16,727 nucleotides of DNA from JBDSGC01 sp046594105 (GCA_046594105.1 JBKJQB010000186.1:1-16727); one strand, 5' to 3'; numbered from the stretch's first letter, positions 7,010-13,833 are shown. The notes: generated by a model not told the origin, from the letters alone. Translations and numbers: made by a program.

Positions 7010-7387
7010 TCAAATGGGGCGCTGCAGCGACTGCGGATTCTCACCGGCGCGCAGCGAGATCTCCGCTCCCTCCGCGCCGAGCTCGAGACACTCGAACAGA
7101 TTGCGGATGAGTTGACCCAGCCGGTCGGTGCCCAGTTTGGCGCGCTCCATCTCCGACACCAGCTGGCGACCCAGCCCCGCCGCCTCATCCCTCAGCCGCA
7201 AGGCCTCGGACGGATTGTCTTCTTCGCTGGTGAAGCGAAAGAGCAGCGTCCACAGCTCCTCCGCCTTCTCCATCAGCGTGGGAGCATCAATCTCCAGTTC
7301 GGCGAGGGTTCGCCCGATCAGCGAAAGCAGCCGATCGGCGATCCGTCCAGCGTGAGGAATGTCCAGCGGAATGTCGAAGTGCGCCAT
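7010..7387 (-). CDS. Small helical hypothetical protein
   Basis: This predicted 125-aa soluble protein is not assigned to any family I recognise. It is rich in Leu, Glu, Arg and Ala and looks almost wholly alpha-helical, with amphipathic stretches at about 12-50 (RIADRLLSLIGRTLAELEI) and 60-104. There is no signal peptide, membrane segment or metal motif, and a single Cys100. The ATG at 7387 gives a natural start. The frame is open further upstream to 7606 but crosses GC-rich repeat DNA, so the longer form is unlikely. No Shine-Dalgarno is visible. It precedes the S9 peptidase gene by 46 nt and may share its transcript. A role cannot be inferred. Confidence 0.6.
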   Translation of the reverse strand: MAHFDIPLDIPHAGRIADRLLSLIGRTLAELEIDAPTLMEKAEELWTLLFRFTSEEDNPSEALRLRDEAAGLGRQLVSEMERAKLGTDRLGQLIRNLFECLELGAEGAEISLRAGENPQSLQRPI

Positions 7388-7590
7388 GACGGCCGCGGAG
7401 ATTAGCACGAGGCGCCGGAGACGAGGGCCGCGATCATGGAGCGTGCGCCGAGCTGCGCAGACGGCGAAGGATCTGCATCGACCCAGCTGTCGCGGGCAGC
7501 TTCCTGGTGATTGCAGAGCCTTCGCTTCCCGCCCGCCACCCACGCCGCGTCTAAGAAACCGTCGGAAGGCCGCGCTCTTCCATCGAGAGT

Positions 7591-7616
7591 CCTTCTCCCC
7601 GGGCACGGGGAGAAGG
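7591..7616 (-). repeat. Family-1 hairpin module, inverted
   Basis: These 26 bp are the exact reverse complement of 7680-7705. An 11-bp stem (7591-7601 with 7606-7616) encloses a GGCA loop, the complement of the TGCC loop in the other copy. Together the two copies flank 63 bp and could pair as one long stem. Confidence 0.85.
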
Positions 7617-7627
7617 TGCCGAAGGCA

Positions 7628-7723
7628 GATGAGGGGCGCTCACTCGACGAAGCAGGACCCCTCATCCCCGCTTCGCGGACCTTCTCCCCGTGCCCGGGGA
7701 GAAGGACACTCGAGGCGGAGGCT
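7628..7723 (+). repeat. Intergenic repeat family 1, copy B
   Basis: This is 90 of 96 bases identical to 4638-4733, in the same orientation and about 3 kb away. It has the same two stem-loops, including CCTTCTCCCCG/CGGGGAGAAGG at 7680-7690 with 7695-7705. The two loop bases that differ from copy A (TGTG versus TGCC) leave the stem intact. It ends 32 bp before the stop codon of the Tim44-like gene. Confidence 0.88.
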
Positions 7724-7755
7724 CGCGTTTCTCACCATCAATCGTGCTCTCCGCG

Positions 7756-9279
7756 TCAACCGCGATAGGCTTCATCCTGCTCAATGCGTGAGAGGACCCA
7801 GCCGAAGTCGCCTCCGGCAAGTTTTCCGCCACAATGCGGACAGATGCCGGTGGCGCCCACATTCACCGCAGCGCCGCAGTTCGGACAGGACACGGTCTGC
7901 GAGGGATCGGCCTCCGTGCCACGGGACCGGATGAGCGTCCAGTACTCGCTCCAGGATCGCGCGCGACTGTTCGACCCCGCCACGACCCTGCCGCCATCGT
8001 CCAGGGTGTGATCGAAGCCGCTGGCGGCAAGACGGACGGTGATGGCATCGTAGAACGCGTCACGCTCCACACGGGCGAACTCCAGACTGGTGATCGAATA
8101 ATCGGTCACCACGTTCCGCAGATGCTGCTGGAGGTACGCGTCGATCCAGTAGCGGTGGGTCTGGAACAACGTCTCCGTCTCCAGCGGTCGGATGCGTTCC
8201 ACGTTCCGGGCGCTCCATGCATCCTGCAACGTCGTGGCGATGGACCGTACCCGAGCGGTGAACGCATCCCATCGGAACCCCGGATGAGCGCTTTCGAAGG
8301 TGGCGCGCCGCTCTTCCAGTCCGGGCTGCCGGATGGTGGGCAGCATGGTTCCCTCCTCCGGCACATCCGAAAGCAGAAGCGGTCCTCGGGGTTCCTTGCT
8401 CAAGACGTTGATCGACCGCACGAACCATTGGAAGGTGCCGTCTTCGATCTTCACGCCGCAGTAGTTGCACGAGCCGTCCGTCCTGGTGTCCAGCGCCGCT
8501 CCGCAGCGCGGACAATGCTCCGCTCGTGCCTTTGCCGGAGGAGGCGAGAGGATGTCGCGCGCGCGCTCGACCATCCACGTTTCGCGCACGTACCAGGTCG
8601 ACTGCGATGATCCGCAGACCTCCGTGAAATTCGTTTCGTAACGTAGGGCCACCGACACGGTCGGCGTGTCCGCGCCCAGCAACCAGCCCACTTCCATGGC
8701 ACCGACCACGATGCCGGTGACCGCAGTCAGGCCCTGCGGACTGCGCTTCATCAACGACTTCCGGACTTCGTCGCTCAGATAGGGCGCGTATCGCGCAAGA
8801 TCGCCGGTTCCCCTGGCCTGATGGACGCGTGCGTAAAGCGAAGAACAGAAATCCTCGAACACGATTCGCGAGAAGTTGGGGTCGTAGGTGCGCAGCGACT
8901 CCAGGTCGTACGCCGTCGTCCTGGCCTTCATCACGACGGACGGCGTTCGGCGTAAGCCTTCCCTCAGGAACCGGAACAGGAGCAGCATGAAGGGAGCCAC
9001 CATAAACAGGAGAAACAGGACAACGATGAACACCTGGCCGCAGCCTCCGGAATCGCCACTACCGGAGCTGCTCCCGCCATAGCTGCTGCCCGAACTGCTC
9101 CCGGAACTGCCGCCGTAACTGCTGCGGCCCGAACTGCTGCCGCTGTAGCTGCTGCCGCTGCCGGAACTGCTACCACTGCTGCTGCCGGAATAGGACTGTC
9201 CGCCGCCGACGCGGCCCCAGGCATTCGCCGTGACGCCGAGAGCGACCACCACCAGCAGCGCAACAATCAGTCTCCTCAC
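7756..9279 (-). CDS. Tim44-like membrane protein with two zinc ribbons
   Basis: This predicted protein has 507 aa. Residues 1-21 form a signal-like hydrophobic segment (LIVALLVVVALGV ... ANAWG). Residues 28-79 are almost only Ser, Gly and Tyr, followed by a membrane helix at about 82-105. Residues about 115-240 and 325-450 are two Tim44-like/NTF2-type domains. CPRC (256-259) with CNYC (271-274), and CPNC (465-468) with CPHC (480-483), are two four-Cys zinc ribbons, one after each domain. Bacterial Tim44-like proteins are membrane-associated and poorly understood. GTG at 9279 overlaps the upstream TPM gene's stop by 4 nt (GTGA), with AGGTGG about 9 nt upstream. A longer frame to 9429 lies inside the TPM gene and is rejected. 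Probably tethered to the membrane; the work done there is unknown. Confidence 0.88.
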   Translation of the reverse strand: MRRLIVALLVVVALGVTANAWGRVGGGQSYSGSSSGSSSGSGSSYSGSSSGRSSYGGSSGSSSGSSYGGSSSGSGDSGGCGQVFIVVLFLLFMVAPFMLLLFRFLREGLRRTPSVVMKARTTAYDLESLRTYDPNFSRIVFEDFCSSLYARVHQARGTGDLARYAPYLSDEVRKSLMKRSPQGLTAVTGIVVGAMEVGWLLGADTPTVSVALRYETNFTEVCGSSQSTWYVRETWMVERARDILSPPPAKARAEHCPRCGAALDTRTDGSCNYCGVKIEDGTFQWFVRSINVLSKEPRGPLLLSDVPEEGTMLPTIRQPGLEERRATFESAHPGFRWDAFTARVRSIATTLQDAWSARNVERIRPLETETLFQTHRYWIDAYLQQHLRNVVTDYSITSLEFARVERDAFYDAITVRLAASGFDHTLDDGGRVVAGSNSRARSWSEYWTLIRSRGTEADPSQTVSCPNCGAAVNVGATGICPHCGGKLAGGDFGWVLSRIEQDEAYRG

Positions 9280-9887
9280 TCGAGAACCACCTGAACGGCA
9301 TCCGGGAGCTCGTTCCCATCGCCGGCGCTCGCCGGAAGGCATCGGACCAATAGCACCTGCAATGCCTGCAACGCCGTGGACAGCTCCTCCAGCCCACCGC
9401 TGCCGGCCGACGCCATGAGTTGATTCCATTCCAGGACCGGCACGGCGTCGAGGACCCCTCGATCGGCGCGGATTTCGATGCGCCTCTCCAGCAGGGAAAG
9501 CAGCACCAGGACGCCGGACTCCTGGTGGGTGTTGGCCACACCGCGTTCCACGAACGCCGCTGCCGCGGCCGTCCGCGTGTTCGCTTCACGTTCGCGACGA
9601 GTGGTCATCCAGCGGCGAATGGAACTGCTCGAACGCGAAAGCAGCAGCCCGACCGCAAAGGATGAACCTACGGCGAACGGGACGAGCCAGGGAGGAAAGG
9701 AGAAGGGAACGAACAGGACGAAGAGCAGCGCGGCAAAGCCGGCCGCGGCGGCGAATCGCTGGTCCGCATGCGCATACGATCCGGAGCAGGGGCGGATCTC
9801 CACCACCACCTCAGCCGAGGAACGCTCCTCGATGGAGCGAACGATGCCCTCGATCGAAGCGATGGTTACTGGGTCGACCTTACTCAT
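9276..9887 (-). CDS. TPM (DUF477) domain membrane protein
   Basis: This predicted protein has 203 aa. A short N-terminal part (10-32, with ERSSAEVVVEIRP) is followed by two membrane helices (about 47-62 and 68-83). The rest of a TPM fold follows: FVERGVANTHQESGVLVLLS (112-131), ERRIEIRADRGV, and an NELPD near the end (192-196). Splitting the TPM domain by a hairpin of two helices is known in one branch of the family. TPM domains elsewhere serve in photosystem II repair and show acid phosphatase activity in plants; the bacterial role is mostly unknown. It is translationally coupled (4-nt overlap) to the Tim44-like gene. No Shine-Dalgarno is seen at the ATG. Confidence 0.88.
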   Translation of the reverse strand: MSKVDPVTIASIEGIVRSIEERSSAEVVVEIRPCSGSYAHADQRFAAAAGFAALLFVLFVPFSFPPWLVPFAVGSSFAVGLLLSRSSSSIRRWMTTRREREANTRTAAAAAFVERGVANTHQESGVLVLLSLLERRIEIRADRGVLDAVPVLEWNQLMASAGSGGLEELSTALQALQVLLVRCLPASAGDGNELPDAVQVVLE

Positions 9888-9909
9888 GTGGGAGGAAGGG
9901 GCAGTCTAG

Positions 9910-9968
9910 GCCGGCACGGCCGGCGGCGCTAGTTGCCCAAGGCTCCGGCCGGCACGGCCGGCGGCGCC
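9910..9968 (+). repeat. Family-2 repeat, long unit plus partial second unit
   Basis: The unit at 9910-9946 matches 2297-2333 with two mismatches. A 20-bp perfect direct repeat of its start follows at 9948-9967 (GCCGGCACGGCCGGCGGCGC). It fills the 83-bp gap between the zinc-ribbon gene and the TPM gene. Confidence 0.85.
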
Positions 9969-9970
9969 GC

Positions 9971-10429
9971 TTACCGTTGAGGAGTGGCCCGGCGCACCGC
10001 ACCGCTGCTCCCGTCGACGCGCCATCGGCCTGAGCGCGTTCCGTCGCAGCGATTGATGGCCTCGAGCAGGTAGCCGCCATCGCTGTAGCCCTTGCTCATG
10101 ATGGCAATGCAATCGGGCGCTGCGGCGAGCGAGCGTCGAAGCCGCAGGATCGCTTCCGGTTCGCTGATGGTCGCCCCCTCACCCCTGCGCGCGCCGCCCG
10201 GGCGATCGCGAACGACATGAATCCGTCCGGGCAGCGGCCGGGGCGCCAAGCGCGCAGGCCGGGTCAGCAAATAGATCGCGGCAGCAGCGCTCAGCGCCAG
10301 CACCACCATCAACACGACCAGGGCGAAGTTCCCCTTCCGATGAGGTGACAGCACTCGGGCAAACACGCCACACTCGGGACAGGCGCCGGCGCCACGCGGA
10401 ATGTGTGCCTCGCAGTTTGTGCACTGCAT
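9971..10429 (-). CDS. Zinc-ribbon single-pass membrane protein
   Basis: This predicted protein has 152 aa. Residues 3-20 form a cytoplasmic zinc ribbon (CTNC ... CPEC; Cys 3, 6, 17, 20). One membrane helix follows at about 35-56. A roughly 95-residue C-terminal part, with an IAIMSKGYSDGGY stretch and two further Cys, would lie outside the membrane. This is not a recognised family beyond the zinc-ribbon N-terminus. ATG 10429 was chosen; a TTG at 10438 would add three residues. No Shine-Dalgarno is seen, but TATATT ends 7 nt before the ATG. It heads the same-strand run leading to the TPM and Tim44-like genes, though a repeat separates it from them. It is divergent from msrA. Confidence 0.8.
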   Translation of the reverse strand: MQCTNCEAHIPRGAGACPECGVFARVLSPHRKGNFALVVLMVVLALSAAAAIYLLTRPARLAPRPLPGRIHVVRDRPGGARRGEGATISEPEAILRLRRSLAAAPDCIAIMSKGYSDGGYLLEAINRCDGTRSGRWRVDGSSGAVRRATPQR

Positions 10430-10436
10430 CACGAAC

Positions 10437-10442
10437 AATATA
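10437..10442 (-). promoter_or_regulatory. Candidate -10 box of the zinc-ribbon gene
   Basis: On the minus strand TATATT (5 of 6 matches to TATAAT) ends 7 nt before ATG 10429, which would put the transcript start at or very near the start codon. No -35-like hexamer at the usual distance. Weak evidence. Confidence 0.3.
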
Positions 10443-10591
10443 GAGGATCGGCGCGCTGCACCCTCTCTGCGCTGCCTCGACGAGTTCGCCGTAGGCCAAT
10501 GACGACAATGAAACCATGGCCCATTAGTCCGGAATCGAAATCGAGCACGCCACGGAACTGTTCACCCGTGTCCCTGGAGGTTTCTGCCCCG

Positions 10592-11212
10592 ATGCGAAGA
10601 CTCACGATCCTCGGTTCCCTCGTCATGTTGTTCGCCTGTACCCAATCGCAGTCCGCGCCGCTGGCCCCTGCCGACGCGCCGCAGAAAGGAAAGTCCATGT
10701 CCGAAACCAGTCACAGCAGCGATGCCAGCCACCTGCAGAAAGCCACCCTCGCCGGAGGATGCTTCTGGGGTGTGGAAGAGCTGATGCGCCAGCAGCCGGG
10801 AGTGGTGAAGACCATCGTCGGCTACACCGGAGGCGACGTCGCCAACGCCACCTACAGGAATCACGAGGGTCATGCAGAGGCGATCGAAATCACCTTCGAT
10901 CCGCAGAAGACCTCGTACGAAAACATCCTCCTGTTCTTCTTCACCATGCATGATCCGACCACGGTGAATCAGCAAGGCAATGATCGGGGGACTTCCTATC
11001 GCTCGGCGATTTTCTATCACGACGACGCGCAGCGTCAGGTGGCCGAAAAGGTCAAGGCCCGCGTCGACAAGTCGGGTGCGTGGAAGCGCCCGGTGGTCAC
11101 CGAGGTCGTCCCGGCCAAGGCCTTCTGGACCGCCGAGGAGTATCACCAGGACTACCTGAGAAAAAATCCGGGCGGCTACACCTGCCATTACGTACGACCA
11201 GTCAAGTTCTAG
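10592..11212 (+). CDS. msrA: Peptide methionine (S)-S-oxide reductase MsrA, lipoprotein form
   Basis: This is a 206-aa protein that reduces methionine-S-sulfoxide in oxidised proteins. The MsrA core starts at about residue 50, with the catalytic GGCFWG (Cys57), GYTGG, YRNHEGHAEAIEI and the C-terminal YTCHYVRP; Cys198 is a candidate resolving cysteine. Ahead of the core is a lipoprotein signal (MRRLTILGSLVMLFAC, lipobox LFAC with Cys16) and a low-complexity linker of about 35 residues. The enzyme is therefore probably anchored in the envelope. The ATG at 10592 follows GGAGG (10576-10580) by 11 nt. The frame is open to 10403, but the extra N-terminal part is not protein-like. It is divergent from the zinc-ribbon gene. 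Confidence 0.95.
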   Translation: MRRLTILGSLVMLFACTQSQSAPLAPADAPQKGKSMSETSHSSDASHLQKATLAGGCFWGVEELMRQQPGVVKTIVGYTGGDVANATYRNHEGHAEAIEITFDPQKTSYENILLFFFTMHDPTTVNQQGNDRGTSYRSAIFYHDDAQRQVAEKVKARVDKSGAWKRPVVTEVVPAKAFWTAEEYHQDYLRKNPGGYTCHYVRPVKF

Positions 11213-11626
11213 GAACCGTCTCCCCGACGGCGTGCAGCGCGGACACCGTCGGGGAGCGACCGCCGGAATGGACGAGTGGCGACCGGGAGACCTCCGCCCC
11301 CGAACCAGCCCCCTCTGCCCCCTCGCCCCATCAATCATCATCGTCGTGACCACTCCGGCAGCGTGAGTTTTTCCATCGCAGAGTTCCGCTGTCCGCTACA
11401 TCGACGTTCCGATTGTTGTGATGGCCACGCTTCTCGGAGTGGCGCAAAGGGCCGCATCTCCAGGTCGCTGGGCCGAATACGAAGCGAGCGCACGCAGTCC
11501 CTTGGTGACTGCGCTGAAGAACGACATGCAGCAAAAGAAGATGGGGTCCCCAGCAGTTCTTCGTGTAATCTCGCTGCGACTCTTGCGTCCCCCTAAGAAA
11601 TCCGCTTCAGACATTCGGAGGAAACG
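11213..11626. other. Noncoding gap after msrA
   Basis: About 410 bp. It begins with an 11-bp perfect hairpin just after msrA (11220-11256). The remainder holds only short, unconvincing ORFs and no recognised repeat or RNA. The promoter of the following secreted-protein gene should lie in its right half; no clear boxes were found. Confidence 0.55.
11220..11256. terminator. Strong hairpin after msrA, possible terminator
   Basis: CTCCCCGACGG (11220-11230) pairs perfectly with CCGTCGGGGAG (11246-11256) around a 15-nt loop, starting 8 nt after the msrA stop. No T tract follows, so it may act as a transcript-end stabiliser or a factor-assisted terminator, not a classic intrinsic one. Confidence 0.55.
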
Positions 11627-13444
11627 ATGAAGACATGCGTGCGGTCGATCTTCTTTGGTGTTTTCGTGCTGGCCCTTGCGTTCCCCTCATTCGCGCAGCA
11701 GAAATCCATCCTCTTCGACGCTGCGCACGCGCAGACAGCGGGGAACGCCGACTGGACGCTCGACGAAGACTCCTGCGGAATCGCCCAGCGTTATCCCACT
11801 CCTGATCAGGCGGGGATCACGTCGTCCACCGCGGAAACCTACTGGAACGGCGCTCATTCGGCGATGGGAGTCGACCTGGTCAAGAAGGGGTATCACGTCG
11901 AGAGTCTTCCCGCCGGCGGCAGGTTCAGTTACGGAGACGCGACCAACGCGCAGGACCTGGCGAACTACAACCTCCTGGTGCTTCCGGAGCCGAACACCCG
12001 CTACACCGCCACGGAGATCACCGCGATCCGCAGCTTCGTCCAGAACGGCGGAGGGCTGTTCCTGATTGCCGACCACGCCGGCGCCGATCGCAACAACGAC
12101 GGCTACGACGCCACGCAGATCTTCAATGAGCTGATGGGCAGCCCGAGCATCTTCGGGATCATCTTCAACTCGAATTCCGCCGACAGGACCTACGGCTGGT
12201 TCGACGACCATCCGGACGTCAACTACACGGCCGACACCACCTCACCGATCATCTACACCGGAACGTATGGCGTACCGTCGTCGACGAAAGGTCTCGGTCT
12301 ATTCGGATCGACATCGATGACCCTCAGCGGCAGTGCGAAAGGTCATGTCTGGCGCACCGTGGCCACTCGTGACACCAGCAGCGGCGTGACGTACGCGACC
12401 TCCACCTACGGCACCGGGCGCATCGCCGCCATCGGCGACTCTTCGGTCACCGAGGATTCCACCAATGGCTGCAACCACACCACCTACCTGGGATACAACG
12501 ATCCCAGCTATGACAACGGTCTGCTCGCCGCCAACGGCATTGCCTGGATTGCTGCAGCGGTCAGCACTCCCGACACCACGCCACCATCGACTTCGATCAC
12601 CGCTCCCGCAAATGGGGCCACCGTCTCCGGAACCACCGCCGTGACCGCATCGGCGACCGACAACACCGGCGTCACCAAGGTGGAGTTCTACCTCGACAGC
12701 GTGCTCCGCAGCACGTCCACCACTTCGCCGTACTCCTGGAGCTGGGACACCACGGCCACGGCCAATGGCAGCCACACGCTCAACAGCAAAGCCTATGACG
12801 CTGCGAACAACAGCACCTCCTCCGCTGCCGTCACGGTCACCGTCAGCAATGTGGCGGACACCACGCCACCATCGACTTCGATCACCGCTCCCGCAAATGG
12901 GGCCACCGTCTCCGGAACCACCGCGGTGACCGCATCGGCGACCGACAACGTCGGCGTCACCAAGGTGGAGTTCTACCTCGACAGCGTGCTCCGCAGCACG
13001 TCCACCGCCTCGCCGTACTCCTGGAGCTGGGACACCACGGCGACGGCCAATGGCAGCCACACGCTCAACAGCAAAGCCTATGACGCTGCGAACAACAGCA
13101 CCTCTTCCGCTGCCGTCACAGTCACCGTCAGCAATGTGGCAGACACCACGCCCCCGACGGCTCCCGCGAATCTGACGGCTTCCGTTCCGGTCAGCGGCAA
13201 CACCAAGCGGAAGCTCAACCTGTCGTGGACTGCCTCCACGGACAATGTAGCGGTGACTGGATATCAGATCTGGAGGGCCACCAGCGGCACAGGCCCGTTT
13301 TCTCAGATCAGCACCACGACCACCACCTCTTACGGCGACAGTGGCCTGATTTCCGGGACGACGTACTTCTACTACGTGAAAGCGTACGACGGCGCGGGGA
13401 ACGTCTCTGCAGCGTCGAACACTGCAAGCGGGCTGGCGAGGTAA
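11627..13444 (+). CDS. Secreted protein with GATase-like, Ig-like repeat and Fn3 domains
   Basis: This predicted protein has 605 aa. A signal peptide covers residues 1-23 (FPSFA before QQK). Residues about 27-312 resemble the GATase/ThuA-like fold seen in secreted DUF4350- or IFT52-type proteins (NLLVLPEPN, then SFVQNGGGLFLIADH, later GTGRIAAIGDSS). No catalytic residues can be assigned. Residues 316-410 and 411-505 are two Ig-like (Big_7-type) repeats differing at only two positions, each beginning DTTPPSTSITAPANGATVSG. Residues 506-605 are an Fn3 domain (YQIWRATSGTGPFSQI ... YYVKAYDGAGNVS). Such repeats usually serve adhesion or carbohydrate contact. GGAGG (11617-11621) lies 5 nt before the ATG. 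There is no C-terminal sorting signal, so it is probably released or loosely surface-bound. Confidence 0.88.
   Translation: MKTCVRSIFFGVFVLALAFPSFAQQKSILFDAAHAQTAGNADWTLDEDSCGIAQRYPTPDQAGITSSTAETYWNGAHSAMGVDLVKKGYHVESLPAGGRFSYGDATNAQDLANYNLLVLPEPNTRYTATEITAIRSFVQNGGGLFLIADHAGADRNNDGYDATQIFNELMGSPSIFGIIFNSNSADRTYGWFDDHPDVNYTADTTSPIIYTGTYGVPSSTKGLGLFGSTSMTLSGSAKGHVWRTVATRDTSSGVTYATSTYGTGRIAAIGDSSVTEDSTNGCNHTTYLGYNDPSYDNGLLAANGIAWIAAAVSTPDTTPPSTSITAPANGATVSGTTAVTASATDNTGVTKVEFYLDSVLRSTSTTSPYSWSWDTTATANGSHTLNSKAYDAANNSTSSAAVTVTVSNVADTTPPSTSITAPANGATVSGTTAVTASATDNVGVTKVEFYLDSVLRSTSTASPYSWSWDTTATANGSHTLNSKAYDAANNSTSSAAVTVTVSNVADTTPPTAPANLTASVPVSGNTKRKLNLSWTASTDNVAVTGYQIWRATSGTGPFSQISTTTTTSYGDSGLISGTTYFYYVKAYDGAGNVSAASNTASGLAR
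12572..12856 (+). repeat. In-gene tandem repeat, copy 1 (285 bp)
   Basis: This is the first of two directly adjacent 285-bp units, each coding one 95-aa Ig-like domain. It is identical to copy 2 apart from a handful of substitutions, most of them silent. Both begin GACACCACGCCACCATCGAC. Confidence 0.93.
12857..13141 (+). repeat. In-gene tandem repeat, copy 2 (285 bp)
   Basis: The second unit differs from copy 1 at about eight bases. Only two change the protein (Thr to Val in DNTG/DNVG, Thr to Ala in TTSP/TASP). The start of a third unit (GACACCACGCC at 13142) leads into the Fn3 domain, marking the module boundary. Confidence 0.93.
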
Positions 13445-13583
13445 GGCCGTTGGCCACGCCCGATGATTCGAGCGCGGCCCCAAAGATCGTTGGGGGGTGA
13501 GCAGAGACGCTACGGTCGATGCTCATCCCCTCTCAGCTCCTTGATCCGAGCGGACGTGAGTTGATGGCATCGCGTGCCTCTCT

Positions 13584-13602
13584 GCCGCCCCGCCGGGGCG
13601 GC
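13584..13602 (+). terminator. GC hairpin, possible terminator of the secreted-protein gene
   Basis: GCCGCCCC pairs with GGGGCGGC around a GCC loop, followed by GTTTGTGAT. The stem is strong but the tail has few T residues, and it lies 139 bp after the stop codon, so the role is uncertain. Confidence 0.4.
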
Positions 13603-13833
13603 GTTTGTGATCAGGCGACCCTGACCGGTGACTGCGCGCTTCGCGCTTGCCGACCGGCTACCCTCTGGCAGCGCCTCCGGCGCGCACTGCAACAGAGCGT
13701 GGACAGGGCACTCTCAGCCAGTTGGGCACCTTGCGATGATGGCGCCGGTTGTAACACCTGGATTCGAGAAGCCGGAGAGCCATCGACTGGCGCCGAGCCG
13801 CCAGCGAAGATCAAAGCAGCATCGCTCCGTGTC

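Larger units (their letters stand above)
7388..7755. other. Gene-free repeat mosaic between hypothetical gene and Tim44-like gene
   Basis: About 370 bp lie between two minus-strand genes. Its right part (7581-7723) is family-1 repeat sequence. The left part includes a CGTCTAAGAAACCGTCGG stretch that resembles one near 4757-4772. The promoter of the small hypothetical gene and peptidase gene should lie near 7390-7420, but no convincing boxes were recognised. No protein-like ORF is seen. Confidence 0.6.

Noticed and set aside
4638..7723. Insertion-sequence ends flanking the S9 peptidase gene as a composite transposon
   Set aside because: The two copies are in direct orientation, but there is no transposase and the units also occur as fragments elsewhere. 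They fit dispersed intergenic repeats better.
4590..7750. CRISPR array
   Set aside because: The repeats are palindromic, dispersed and irregularly spaced, with no short unique spacers of even length and no cas genes.
9280..9429. 50-residue N-terminal extension of the Tim44-like protein
   Set aside because: It overlaps the TPM gene in another frame. The GTG at 9279 has an SD-like AGGTGG, a signal-like segment and a 4-nt coupling overlap.
11276..11630. Short ORFs between msrA and the secreted-protein gene
   Set aside because: No ribosome binding site or conserved motif, the frames overlap one another, and their composition looks random.
12299..13483. A 394-aa minus-strand ORF opposite the Ig-like repeats
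   Set aside because: Its Gly/Arg-rich repeats simply reflect the duplicated DNA of the real gene on the other strand.
13500..13700. tRNA or structured regulatory RNA in the GC-rich hairpin-bearing gap
   Set aside because: No cloverleaf, anticodon arm or known riboswitch core could be traced; only small local palindromes are present.
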